A DNA stretch of 64,000 nucleotides, taken from positions 1-64,000 of the forward strand of contig NZ_LDJI01000019.1 in NCBI RefSeq assembly GCF_001431415.1, read 5' to 3'. Both the position numbers and the translations under genes were made by a program. The notes under the pieces are model-generated. The model saw only the letters and a list, made by a program, of their open reading frames with translations. It was not told the origin of the DNA and ran no database searches. This DNA is from Stenotrophomonas humi. GTDB lineage: Bacteria > Pseudomonadota > Gammaproteobacteria > Xanthomonadales > Xanthomonadaceae. Below are positions 7,518 to 16,473 of the stretch, piece by piece (position 1 is the stretch's first letter; the number at the start of each line of letters is the position of its first letter).

Positions 7518-10500
7518 TCAGAACGCCTTGCTTACGTTGACGTACCAGTAGCGCGGATACGCCTGGTACACGCCGGACGGATAACCAAACACATCGTCGG
7601 ACACCGGCGGACGCTTGTTGGCCAGGTTGTTGGCGCCCAGCTTCAGCGATACGCCCTGGAGCCAGCCTTCGCGCTCGAAGTCGTACTTCACGAACGCATT
7701 GGCCAGCGTCTGCGACTTGACCGTCCACGGCGTACCGTCGGCCAACGTCAGGCCGTTCTCCACGTAGGAGCTGGCGTAACGCGCGGTCGCGCCCACCGAC
7801 AACTGCTGGTAACGCCATGTGAGCGTGCTGGACCACTTCCATTCCGGGTTGCCGCCGTTGCCGATCAGGTCACCGCCACCGGTGATACGAATGGACGGAT
7901 CAACCAGTCCGCTGGCCTTGGCATCCTCCAGCGCCTGCAGTGCCGGCGAACGCTGGCGGTAGAACTCGATCAGGTGCGTACCGGTGACCGACACATCGAA
8001 GCGGCCGATGCGGGTTTCCGGCGAGTTCCAGCTGAAGTTGTAGTCCACGCCGCGCAGCGTCTGCGGTTCCAGATTGACGTACTGGTCGGTCACGTAGAGC
8101 ACCTTGCCGGCCGGGCTGAGGCCAGTCCCGGCAAAGCGCGCGATCTCGTCGGCCGTTGCATCGGCACGCACCACGGCCGCGTTGCTGCCGCCCTGCTGGC
8201 GCAGGATGTAATCCAGGATCAGCGCGTTGCCCTCGCCGAACAGGCCGATGATGCCTTCCTGCTCGTACTTGTAGTAATCCACGGCAAAGGTGAAACGGCC
8301 GTAGTTTTCCGGAATGAAGCGCGGCTGGAACACCAGACCGGCGCTGGTATTGGTGGAGGTTTCCGGCTTCAGGTCCGGGTTGCCGGAGCGACGCGCGGTG
8401 GTCGAATAGGTGTAGCCACCGCAACCAGCGATGGACGCCTGCGCGCCACTGCGCACATCGGCCTCGCACTGGATGTAGTCGGTGCGGTTGTTGGAGCGGC
8501 TCACCACCGTGGCGTTGATCTGCTCCAGGTTCGGCGCACGGAAGCCCTTGGCCCATGACGAACGCAGGGTCAGGCCGTCGAAGATCTGCCAACCCAGCGC
8601 CACCTTCGGTTTGGCGACATTGCCGAAGTCGTTGTAACGCTCCGCGCGGCCAGCCAACTGCAGGTCCAGCGAGCGCACCAGCGGCACGTTCATCTCCGGC
8701 GACACCAGCGGCACCGAGAATTCGGCGAACAGACCGGCAACCGTACGCGAACCGTAGGTATCCGGGGTCGGGCTCACGCCGTACATGTCGCTGGGGTATG
8801 CCACACCGGTGATCGCATCGGTGAAGGTCACCGAGCCGTCAACGCGTGAGTCGCGGTCATCGCGCTGGGTTTCGTGACGGATCTCGAAACCGGCGGCCAT
8901 GCCCACGTCACCGGCCCAGGTCTTGAACAGATCAGGACGCGAGACCTTGAAGTCCCACAGGAACAACTCGGTCTGTGCCTGGCGCTTGGCCTTGTAGAAG
9001 AACTGATCCAGCTTGTCCCAGTCGTTGCAGCCACCACAGAACGGGTTGTAGGCACTTGCGGTCGGATTGGCCAGCGCCTGCTGGAACAGCGACATGCTCA
9101 CCGCATCCTGCGTGTCCTTGACCTTGGCCTTGGAGTACAGCGCGGCACTTTCCCAGTCGAAGCCGTAATGGAAGCCGCGCAGCCCCGCCAACGCGCGCAC
9201 CTGGGTGTTGTTGACCTCGATACGGGTCGGGCGCTCGAAACGATAGCTGGTGATGGTCACCGGCACGCCATTCGGGCCGATGTTCAGGCCCTGCAGACGG
9301 TTCGGATTGAGCGAACCGTCCGGCAGGTACATCGCACCGAAGGGGTTCCAGTAATTGTTCGCGGCGACCGTCATCGGCAGCGCGGTGATGGTGTTGACGC
9401 CGTTCTGCAGGCTGTAGGCGCGCGAGTTGTACAGACCGGCTTCGCTGAAGAACGAAATGCCGTTGTCGAAGTCGTGCTTGCCGGTGACGAACAGGTTGAG
9501 GCGGCGCACATCCGGGGTGATCGACAGCGGGTACTGCGACTGCTGGTTGTCGCGCAGGTTGGCGTCGACGCCCGAGGTCGCCTTGCTGCCGGACTGCACG
9601 CACACGCCATCAGCGATGGTGGCGCCGCAGCCGCTGTTGGTGGTCGGCTGAACATGGAAAGCGCCGGCGGCGGTGGTCAGGAAGGTACCGTTGCGCGAAA
9701 TCCGCGGCCCATTGGCGGTGAAGTTGCCCCAGGGGCTGTTGGTGTTGCGGTTGTCCACGCCGGGCAGGCCTTCAAACGGCGTGCCCATGAAATCCGCGGC
9801 ACGGTTGCCGTCGCGGGTCCAATCCTGGTCCAGCGAGTTCAAGCCGGTGGTGTTGTAGTAATTGAATGCAATGGTGATGTTGGAACGCAGGTCTTCGGAA
9901 TTCTTGCCCCACATGCCATTGACGCCGACATCGCTCAGGTCGGTGCCTTCACCGAAACCCTTCTGCACGCTGATGGTGCCGCCATCCATGTCGTCGCGCA
10001 GCACGTTGTTGACCACGCCGGCCACCGCATCGGTGCCGTAGATGGCCGCAGCGCCGTCGAGCAGTACTTCGACCCGGCGCAGGTTGGACACCGGTACCGC
10101 GTTGGCGTTGTAGGTCAGCACGGGTACCAGATTGCCGTCGGCCTGGCTCATCGGGTGCACGACCGTACGGCGGCCGTTGATCAGCAGCAGCGTGTTGCCC
10201 ACACCCAGACCACGCAGATTGACCGAAGCGATGTCACCGCGCGCGTAGTTGGAACTGTTGCCGCCATTGGTCCCGCTGAACGACACATCGCCCATCTGCG
10301 GGATCGAGCGGTACAGGTCATCACCGGACACCGCACCGGTGGCTTCGATCTGCTCGGCCTGCAGCGTGGCCACCGGCAGGATCGCGGCCGACTTGCTGCC
10401 CTTGATCTGGCTGCCGACCACGGTGATCTGATCCAGCGTGCTGACGTTCGGGCTGGCCGGCGCGGCCTGTTCGGTGGTCACCGGCTCGGCCTGTGCCGCC

Positions 10501-10874
10501 TGGGTCAGGCCGAGCCCGCCCAGACCGCCCAGCGATGCCAGCATCGGCGGGGCCGCGCGCAGGGTGATGGTGCGGCCGTCATCGGAGGCCACGGTCAGGC
10601 CGGTGCCGTCCAGCAGCCGGTCCAGCGCCTGGCGTGCGTCCATCTGGCCCTTGAGCTCGGCCACCGCCTTGCGCCCCTGGGCGCCCGAATGTGCCGGGGC
10701 AATGATCTGAATGCCGGCCTGGCGGGCGAATTCAGGAAGTACATCCTCGATGTTGCCCGCATTGATATCGAACTGCGGTGGCGCTGCCAGCGCCGGAACG
10801 GCGGTACACAGGGCCACGACTGCCAAACCGCCGCGGATAGCGCTTGCAAGCGGCAACAACTTGAATGAACGCAT
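7518..10874 (-). CDS. TonB-dependent outer-membrane receptor with STN signalling domain
   Basis: An 1118-aa active-transport receptor. The start at 10874 has GGGGA eight bases upstream. A signal peptide (about 1-32) is followed by the secretin/TonB N-terminal (STN) domain (about 35-105, FDINAGNIEDVLPEFARQAG, LDRLLDGTGL). This domain marks receptors that signal to FecR. A TonB-box-like/plug region starts near 155 (ITVVGSQIKGSKSAA), with plug motifs NLRGLGVGNTLLLINGRR and RRVEVLLDGAAAIYGTDAVA. The long beta-barrel ends in an aromatic residue (NVSKAF). The ligand cannot be read from sequence; the enzymes downstream suggest a peptide- or amide-containing compound rather than a siderophore. It lies 61 bases upstream of the sigma gene. 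Confidence 0.92.
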   Translation of the reverse strand: MRSFKLLPLASAIRGGLAVVALCTAVPALAAPPQFDINAGNIEDVLPEFARQAGIQIIAPAHSGAQGRKAVAELKGQMDARQALDRLLDGTGLTVASDDGRTITLRAAPPMLASLGGLGGLGLTQAAQAEPVTTEQAAPASPNVSTLDQITVVGSQIKGSKSAAILPVATLQAEQIEATGAVSGDDLYRSIPQMGDVSFSGTNGGNSSNYARGDIASVNLRGLGVGNTLLLINGRRTVVHPMSQADGNLVPVLTYNANAVPVSNLRRVEVLLDGAAAIYGTDAVAGVVNNVLRDDMDGGTISVQKGFGEGTDLSDVGVNGMWGKNSEDLRSNITIAFNYYNTTGLNSLDQDWTRDGNRAADFMGTPFEGLPGVDNRNTNSPWGNFTANGPRISRNGTFLTTAAGAFHVQPTTNSGCGATIADGVCVQSGSKATSGVDANLRDNQQSQYPLSITPDVRRLNLFVTGKHDFDNGISFFSEAGLYNSRAYSLQNGVNTITALPMTVAANNYWNPFGAMYLPDGSLNPNRLQGLNIGPNGVPVTITSYRFERPTRIEVNNTQVRALAGLRGFHYGFDWESAALYSKAKVKDTQDAVSMSLFQQALANPTASAYNPFCGGCNDWDKLDQFFYKAKRQAQTELFLWDFKVSRPDLFKTWAGDVGMAAGFEIRHETQRDDRDSRVDGSVTFTDAITGVAYPSDMYGVSPTPDTYGSRTVAGLFAEFSVPLVSPEMNVPLVRSLDLQLAGRAERYNDFGNVAKPKVALGWQIFDGLTLRSSWAKGFRAPNLEQINATVVSRSNNRTDYIQCEADVRSGAQASIAGCGGYTYSTTARRSGNPDLKPETSTNTSAGLVFQPRFIPENYGRFTFAVDYYKYEQEGIIGLFGEGNALILDYILRQQGGSNAAVVRADATADEIARFAGTGLSPAGKVLYVTDQYVNLEPQTLRGVDYNFSWNSPETRIGRFDVSVTGTHLIEFYRQRSPALQALEDAKASGLVDPSIRITGGGDLIGNGGNPEWKWSSTLTWRYQQLSVGATARYASSYVENGLTLADGTPWTVKSQTLANAFVKYDFEREGWLQGVSLKLGANNLANKRPPVSDDVFGYPSGVYQAYPRYWYVNVSKAF

Positions 10875-11065
10875 TGATGTATCCCCAGAAAATGTCGCGA
10901 AAAGCGGCAACTACTGCCCCTTGCATGCTTTGATGCATGGGTGCGCAGGTTCCGCCATCCGGCAACATCAATTGCCCCAAGGTACCTAACCTGGCACCTG
11001 CGCATCACCCCATACGCCGTAGTATCCTTCGGCGATCACCGATTTGGACTTGAGGATCACGCCGC
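10875..11065. promoter_or_regulatory. Divergent intergenic region: receptor system / lipoprotein gene
   Basis: This 191-bp stretch separates the minus-strand receptor system from the plus-strand lipoprotein gene and must hold promoters for both. I cannot identify a convincing sigma-70 pair. An ECF-type promoter for the receptor would be expected here but cannot be named from one copy. Confidence 0.5.
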
Positions 11066-11551
11066 ATGCGTTTTCGCCCCCGATACGCCCTGATTGCACT
11101 CCTCGCGCTGACCGCACTGACGCTCACCGCCTGCGGAGGCGGCAAGGTCAAACGTGTTTCCGAGCCGGCGGCGAGCATCCAGCAGCTCACGGTCGGCAAC
11201 GACGGCAATTGGGAGGTAGAGCTGCGCCTGCGCAATTACAGCTCCATGCCGATGCGCTTCGACTCGGTCTCGCTGGCGGTCAAGGTGGGCGACGAAACTG
11301 CCGGCACGCTCAGCGCCACCCCGTCCCTGTCAATCGGCCCGGAATCGGCCGATGTCATCAAGGTCCGCCTGCAGCCGGCCTCCACGGCCCGCATCGTGGT
11401 GGCCGATTCCCTGGCCGGTGGCCGTTCGCTGTTCTACGAACTGGAGGGCACCATCAGTGCCACGCCGGAAGAGAAGAAACAGCGCAGCTTCGAGGTCAAA
11501 TCCCGCAACAGCCTCAACCAGGCACCGGGTCTTCCCGGCGTGCTGCGCTGA
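11066..11551 (+). CDS. Small lipoprotein with LEA-type-2-like domain
   Basis: A 161-aa predicted lipoprotein. The signal peptide ends in the lipobox LTAC, with the lipidated Cys at about residue 24. The mature part is one beta-rich domain: WEVELRLRNYSSMPMRFDSV, VSLAVKVGDETAGTL, VIKVRLQPAS. Its alternating pattern and the asparagine-containing LRNYSS segment resemble the LEA-2/WHy fold found in bacterial lipoproteins. The function is unknown. The gene ends 39 bases before the acyl-CoA dehydrogenase gene on the same strand and may be co-transcribed with it. Confidence 0.7.
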   Translation: MRFRPRYALIALLALTALTLTACGGGKVKRVSEPAASIQQLTVGNDGNWEVELRLRNYSSMPMRFDSVSLAVKVGDETAGTLSATPSLSIGPESADVIKVRLQPASTARIVVADSLAGGRSLFYELEGTISATPEEKKQRSFEVKSRNSLNQAPGLPGVLR

Positions 11552-11590
11552 GCTGCCAACCCCGTTCCCGCATCGTTCGAGATCGTTCTG

Positions 11591-13381
11591 ATGAGCAACT
11601 ACAAAGCCCCCGTTACCGACCTCCGTTTCGCCCTGCACGACGTGCTCAAGGCCGAATCCCTGTTTGCCGCGATGGGTCTTGAAGACGCCAGCGCCGACGT
11701 CATCGATGCCGTGCTTGAAGAAGCCGGCCGCTTCAGCACCAGCGTGCTGGCACCGCTGAACGCCATTGGCGACCAGACCGGCTGCAAGCTCGACAAGGCC
11801 ACCGGCGACGTCACCACCGCGCCGGGCTTCAAGGAAGCCTATGCACAGTTCGTCGACGGCGGCTGGACCGGCCTGACCGCCGCGCCGGAGTTCGGCGGCC
11901 AGGGCATGCCGGCCACGCTGGGCATGGCCCTGAGCGAAATGGTGTCCTCGGCCAACCTGGCCTGGAGCCTGTTCCCGATGCTGTCGCACGGCGCGGTCGA
12001 AGCGCTCAAGCATTACGGCGAAGACTGGCAGAAGGAAGCCTTCCTCAAGCCGCTGGTGGCCGGCAACTGGACCGGCACCATGTGCCTGACCGAACCGCAC
12101 GCCGGTACCGACCTGGGCCTGATCAAGACCCGCGCCGAACCGAACGCTGATGGCAGCTACTCCATCACCGGCACCAAGATCTTCATCACCGCCGGCGAGC
12201 ACGACCTCAGCGACAACATCGTGCACCTGGTGCTGGCCAAGCTGCCGGACGCGCCGGCCGGGCCGAAGGGCATCTCGCTGTTCGTCACCCCCAAGTTCAA
12301 GGTTGACCGTGACGGCAACCAAGGCGAGCGCAACGCGCTGCGCTGCGGCGCGCTGGAACACAAGATGGGCATCCACGGCTCGTCCACCTGCGTGATGAAC
12401 TTCGACGGCGCCGAAGGCTACCTCGTCGGCCAGCCGCACAACGGCCTGCAGGCGATGTTCGTGATGATGAACTCCGCCCGCCTCGGGGTTGGCGTGCAGG
12501 GCCTGGCCCAGTCCGAGCGTGCCTATCAGGGTGCCCTCGCATATGCGCGCGAACGTCTGCAATCGCGTGCACCGAAGGGCGCCCAGCTGGCCGACAAGCC
12601 GGCCGATCCGATCATCGCCCAGCCGGACGTGCGGCGCATGCTGCTGACCACCAAGGCACTGACCGAAGGTGGCCGCCTGCTGGCCGCGCATGCCTACACC
12701 CAGCTCGATGCCGCCCATCACGGCAGCGACGAGAAGACCCGCGCCGAAGCCGACACCCTGGTCAGCTTCCTGACCCCGATCGTCAAGGCCTGCCTGACCG
12801 AATGGAGCATTGAAGCCACCTACAACGGCCAGCAGGTGTTCGGCGGCCACGGCTACATCGCCGAGCACGGCATGGAGCAGTACGCCCGTGATGCCCGCAT
12901 CACCACCCTTTACGAAGGCACCACCGGCATCCAGGCGCTGGACCTGATCGGCCGCAAGACCGCCGTCTCGCAGGGCGCCGGGCTGAAGTTGTTCCTGGCC
13001 GAGGTGGAGCAGTTCATCGCCGCCAACGCCAACAACCCGGCCGTGGCCGAATTCCTGCCGGTGCTGGGCGCCAAGTCCAAGGAATGGGGCAAGCTGACGG
13101 TGAACGTGCTGCAGCGTGCCGCCGCCAACCCGGAAGAACTGGGCGCGGCCAGCTGGGACTACCTGTTCTACAGCGGCTACGTCGCCCTGGCCTACTGGTG
13201 GGCCCGCTCGGTGGTTGCCGCGCAGGCTTCCAGCCAGACCGAGAGCTTCAAACAGGCCAAGCTGGAAACCGCGCGTTTCTACTACGCCCGCGTCCTGCCG
13301 CGCACCCTGACCCATGCCGCCAGCATGGAAAGCGGCGCGGAGTCGCTGATGGCAATGGACCCGGTCCGCTTCGGCGACTGA
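11591..13381 (+). CDS. Acyl-CoA dehydrogenase with C-terminal extension
   Basis: A 596-aa flavin-dependent acyl-CoA dehydrogenase of the long type found next to fatty-acid or sulfur-compound oxidation genes (DmdC/FadE-like). The N-terminal helical domain (about 1-155) is followed by the FAD-binding beta domain with MCLTEPHAGTDLGLIKT (about 160) and ITGTKIFITAGEHDL. The C-terminal helical domain contains QVFGGHGYIAEHGMEQYARD (about 415-435), the usual dehydrogenase signature. The extra C-terminal 120 residues fit the ACDH_C domain. It oxidises acyl-CoA to trans-2-enoyl-CoA with electron transfer to ETF. The chain-length preference cannot be read. Confidence 0.9.
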   Translation: MSNYKAPVTDLRFALHDVLKAESLFAAMGLEDASADVIDAVLEEAGRFSTSVLAPLNAIGDQTGCKLDKATGDVTTAPGFKEAYAQFVDGGWTGLTAAPEFGGQGMPATLGMALSEMVSSANLAWSLFPMLSHGAVEALKHYGEDWQKEAFLKPLVAGNWTGTMCLTEPHAGTDLGLIKTRAEPNADGSYSITGTKIFITAGEHDLSDNIVHLVLAKLPDAPAGPKGISLFVTPKFKVDRDGNQGERNALRCGALEHKMGIHGSSTCVMNFDGAEGYLVGQPHNGLQAMFVMMNSARLGVGVQGLAQSERAYQGALAYARERLQSRAPKGAQLADKPADPIIAQPDVRRMLLTTKALTEGGRLLAAHAYTQLDAAHHGSDEKTRAEADTLVSFLTPIVKACLTEWSIEATYNGQQVFGGHGYIAEHGMEQYARDARITTLYEGTTGIQALDLIGRKTAVSQGAGLKLFLAEVEQFIAANANNPAVAEFLPVLGAKSKEWGKLTVNVLQRAAANPEELGAASWDYLFYSGYVALAYWWARSVVAAQASSQTESFKQAKLETARFYYARVLPRTLTHAASMESGAESLMAMDPVRFGD

Positions 13382-13415
13382 GCACAAGCACAGCAACGCT
13401 CCATCGCACAGATCC

Positions 13416-13458
13416 GCCCCTCCCTTTGGCGCAGCCATGGGGAGGGGTGGGAGGGGTG
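13416..13458 (+). repeat. Extragenic palindromic repeat, copy 1
   Basis: The core CCCTTTGGCGCAGCCATGGGG is an imperfect hairpin next to an AGGGGTGGGAGG run. The reverse complement matches copy 2 at 22936-22975 (CACCCCTCCCC, then a TTGGCTGCGCCAA core). It lies between the acyl-CoA dehydrogenase and HNH genes. Confidence 0.5.
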
Positions 13459-13568
13459 GCTTCCCGGCGCCAGACGCAACAGCGGCTTCCGGATTCATCC
13501 GACCGGCCTGTCTCAGCCGCACCGCATTTACACAAACTGTCACGCTTCGTGTATAAGCTGTTTTCCCG

Positions 13569-14234
13569 ATGGAGACAGACACTACACCGCGTAGTCTGAT
13601 CGATACCGGAGCCGACACCACCGCTCCGCTGGCCGGGTTTTCGCTTCCGCCTCCCCTTCACCGCCTTGGCTCCGTGCGACTGCTGTCGCTGGACGCGCAT
13701 GGCCGCGTGCTGGACTGGATCAACTGGCAGGACGCCGCCTGCCTGTACGTGCGCGATGCGGTGGCCTGGACGCTGGGCGACCCCTGCCTGCACATCCACG
13801 GCGCCACCAACCGCGATACCGGCCTGCGCAGCGGCCTGGACCTGCATCCGATCATCGCCTCACGCGGCTTTGCCCGTTCGCGCGCCATCGCGCCCACGCC
13901 CAACCTGACCAACACTGCGCTGTTCGCCCGCGACGCGCAGCTCTGCCTGTACTGCGGTCACCAGTTCAGTCGCCCGCATCTCACCCGGGACCATGTCATG
14001 CCCATTTCCAAGGGTGGCCTGGATACCTGGGAAAACGTGGTCAGCGCCTGTTTCCACTGCAATTCACGCAAGAGCAACCGTACCCCGCAGCAGGCCAACA
14101 TGCCGCTGCTGGCCGTGCCTTACCGGCCCAGCTGGATCGAACATCTGATCCTGTCCAACCGCAACATCCTGGCCGACCAGATGGCCTTCCTGAAGGCGCA
14201 ACTGCCCAAGAACGCCCTGCGCCGCAGCGCCTGA
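13569..14234 (+). CDS. HNH endonuclease
   Basis: A 221-aa protein with a C-terminal HNH nuclease domain (about 115-180). It has the zinc ligands LYCGHQ and CFHCN, and the motif RDHVMPISKGGLDTWENVV followed by NSRKSNRTP. The His-Asn-His residues and both CxxC pairs are present, so the active site looks intact. The N-terminal 110 residues have no motif I recognise. It is a solitary gene between metabolic genes, with no methylase, toxin or phage genes nearby, so a housekeeping DNA-repair-type or unknown role is more likely than restriction. Confidence 0.85.
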   Translation: METDTTPRSLIDTGADTTAPLAGFSLPPPLHRLGSVRLLSLDAHGRVLDWINWQDAACLYVRDAVAWTLGDPCLHIHGATNRDTGLRSGLDLHPIIASRGFARSRAIAPTPNLTNTALFARDAQLCLYCGHQFSRPHLTRDHVMPISKGGLDTWENVVSACFHCNSRKSNRTPQQANMPLLAVPYRPSWIEHLILSNRNILADQMAFLKAQLPKNALRRSA

Positions 14235-14422
14235 GCAGGTGCGTCGACGCGTGCCGCCACTCGGCGAAAAATCGCCCTAAACCGGCTGCCGCAAGCACCT
14301 ACCTGAACCGGCGCTTCAGATTGACGGCAAACTCCGTCATCTGCTGCTCACAGACACAGCGCTTTGCTTGCCCCACCCCCGCTTGGCGGCCAAAATACCG
14401 TGTCGCTTGAAACACGAAGAAA

Positions 14423-16330
14423 ATGATCGACTCTGCCTGCTATCCGCGCCTGTCGCGCGTCCAGACTCCCGATGACCTGCGCACGTTCGATGAAACCGAA
14501 CTGGGCGCGGTGGCGGGTGAGCTGCGTGCCTACCTGATCGAGTCCGTCGGCAAGAGCGGCGGTCACTTCGCAGCCGGATTGGGAGTGATCGAACTCACCG
14601 TCGCCCTGCACTACCTGTTCAACACGCCGGTCGACCAACTCGTGTGGGACGTGGGCCATCAGACCTACCCGCACAAGATCCTCACCGGCCGTCGCGACAG
14701 CATCCACACGGTCAAGCAGAAGGACGGCGTTGCGCCGTTCCCCAAGCGCGAGGAAAGCGAGTACGACACCTTCGGTGTCGGCCATTCTTCGACCTCGATT
14801 TCCGCCGCACTGGGCATGGCCATCGCCCGCCAGCGCCAGGGCGATGACCGCAAGGTCGTCGCGGTGATCGGTGACGGCGCGATGACCGCCGGCATGGCGT
14901 TCGAGGCGCTGGCACATGCGGGCGGCATGGACGACGAGCCGAATGTGCTGGTCGTGCTCAACGACAACAACATGTCCATCTCCGAAGCGGTTGGTGGGCT
15001 GACCAAGATGCTCGGCCGCGCCACCGCCAGCCGCACGCTCAATGCATTGCGCGAAGGTGGCAAGAAGATTCTCGGCGACAAGCACAGCCCGCCGGCGCGC
15101 TTCGTCAAGCGTTGGGAAGAGCAGTGGAAAGGCATGTTCGTGCCCTCCACCGCCTTCGAGCAGATGGGCTTCCATTACACCGGCCCGATCGACGGCCACG
15201 ATCTGCCGCTGCTGCTGTCCACGCTCAAGCGCCTGAAGGACGCCAAGGGCCCGCAGTTGCTGCACATCATGACCACCAAGGGCAAAGGCTACGAGCCGGC
15301 CGAAGACGACCAGATCGGCTACCACGCCGTTGGCCCGTTCGACCCGAGCAAGGGCCTGCCGACCAAGAGCGCGCCGAAGAAGCCGACCTACACCGATATC
15401 TTCGGCGACTGGCTGTGCGATGCCGCCGCTGCCGAACCGCAGCTGCTGGGCATCACCCCGGCCATGCGCGAAGGCTCCGGCCTGGTGCGTTTCAGCAAGG
15501 AATACCCGGAGCGCTATTTCGACGTGGCCATCGCCGAGCAGCATGCGGTGACGCTGGCTGCCGGCATGGCGACCCAGGGCGCCAAGCCGGTCGTCGCCAT
15601 CTACTCCACCTTCCTGCAGCGCGCCTACGACCAGTTGGTGCATGACGTCGCCGTGCAGGAACTGGACGTGCTGTTCGCCATCGACCGCGCGGGCGTGGTC
15701 GGCCCGGACGGCGCCACCCATGCCGGCAACCTCGACCTGAGCTTCCTGCGCTGCGTGCCACACATGGTGGTGATGGCGCCGGGCGATGAAGCCGAATGCC
15801 GGCAGATGCTCAGCACCGGCCTGCAGTACAACGGCCCGGCTGCGGTGCGTTACCCGCGCGGTACCGGCCCGGGCGCGGCCGTCGGCACCGACCTGTCCAC
15901 GCTGGAAATCGGCAAGGCGCAACTGCGCCATCAGGGCAGTCGCATCGCGATCCTAGCCTTCGGCTCCCCCCTCTCCGCCGCCGAACAGGTGGGCCGCGAG
16001 CTCGGCCTGAGCGTGGTCAACATGCGTTTCATCAAGCCGCTGGACAAGGCGATGCTGCTGGAACTGGCGCGCACCCACGAAGGCTTTGTCACCGTCGAGG
16101 ACAACGTGGTTGCCGGTGGCGCGGGTTCCGGCGTGTCCGAACTGCTCAACACCGAAGCCGTGTTGATGCCGGTACTGCACCTCGGCCTGCCAGACAGCTT
16201 CCAGCACCACGCCAGCCGCGAAGACCTGCTGGCCGAAGCCGGTATCGACGCCGCCGGCATCCGCGAGTCCATCCTCAAGCGCTGGCCGAAGCTCAAGGAC
16301 AACGCCACGCCATTGAGCGCAGCGAGCTGA
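14423..16330 (+). CDS. dxs: 1-deoxy-D-xylulose-5-phosphate synthase
   Basis: A 635-aa thiamine-diphosphate enzyme making 1-deoxy-D-xylulose 5-phosphate from pyruvate and glyceraldehyde 3-phosphate. This is the first step of the MEP isoprenoid pathway and also supplies thiamine and pyridoxal synthesis. It shows [20 protein letters not shown] and [18 protein letters not shown] at the N-terminus, and the ThDP motif [14 protein letters not shown] through NDNNMSIS. The transketolase pyrimidine-binding domain follows ([19 protein letters not shown]), then a C-terminal domain. Length and order match the family. A strong terminator follows 13 bases after the stop. Confidence 0.97.
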   Translation: MIDSACYPRLSRVQTPDDLRTFDETELGAVAGELRAYLIESVGKSGGHFAAGLGVIELTVALHYLFNTPVDQLVWDVGHQTYPHKILTGRRDSIHTVKQKDGVAPFPKREESEYDTFGVGHSSTSISAALGMAIARQRQGDDRKVVAVIGDGAMTAGMAFEALAHAGGMDDEPNVLVVLNDNNMSISEAVGGLTKMLGRATASRTLNALREGGKKILGDKHSPPARFVKRWEEQWKGMFVPSTAFEQMGFHYTGPIDGHDLPLLLSTLKRLKDAKGPQLLHIMTTKGKGYEPAEDDQIGYHAVGPFDPSKGLPTKSAPKKPTYTDIFGDWLCDAAAAEPQLLGITPAMREGSGLVRFSKEYPERYFDVAIAEQHAVTLAAGMATQGAKPVVAIYSTFLQRAYDQLVHDVAVQELDVLFAIDRAGVVGPDGATHAGNLDLSFLRCVPHMVVMAPGDEAECRQMLSTGLQYNGPAAVRYPRGTGPGAAVGTDLSTLEIGKAQLRHQGSRIAILAFGSPLSAAEQVGRELGLSVVNMRFIKPLDKAMLLELARTHEGFVTVEDNVVAGGAGSGVSELLNTEAVLMPVLHLGLPDSFQHHASREDLLAEAGIDAAGIRESILKRWPKLKDNATPLSAAS

Positions 16331-16343
16331 TCGATTGAACAAA

Positions 16344-16369
16344 GGCCCCGCGATGCGGGGCCTTCTTCA
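16344..16369 (+). terminator. Intrinsic terminator of dxs
   Basis: The perfect hairpin GGCCCCGC-GAT-GCGGGGCC (8-bp stem) is followed by TTCTTCATT, 13 bases after the dxs stop. Confidence 0.85.
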
Positions 16370-16473
16370 TTGCCACCAGCGGGAACGACGACGCACCCGC
16401 GGCCCGCTCGTGCCGGCGGCCATATCCGCAAAGCCGGCCCTGCGCACCTCAGCCGGCGGGCAACCCGCCAGCA

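Noticed and set aside
11330..13621. A 763-codon minus-strand frame opposite the acyl-CoA dehydrogenase
   Set aside because: It is antisense to a well-supported enzyme gene, with low-complexity Gly/His/Gln-rich translation and no ribosome binding site.
13569..14234. Restriction-modification or mobile-element origin of the HNH gene
   Set aside because: No methylase, integrase, phage or intron features lie nearby, and its base composition matches its neighbours.
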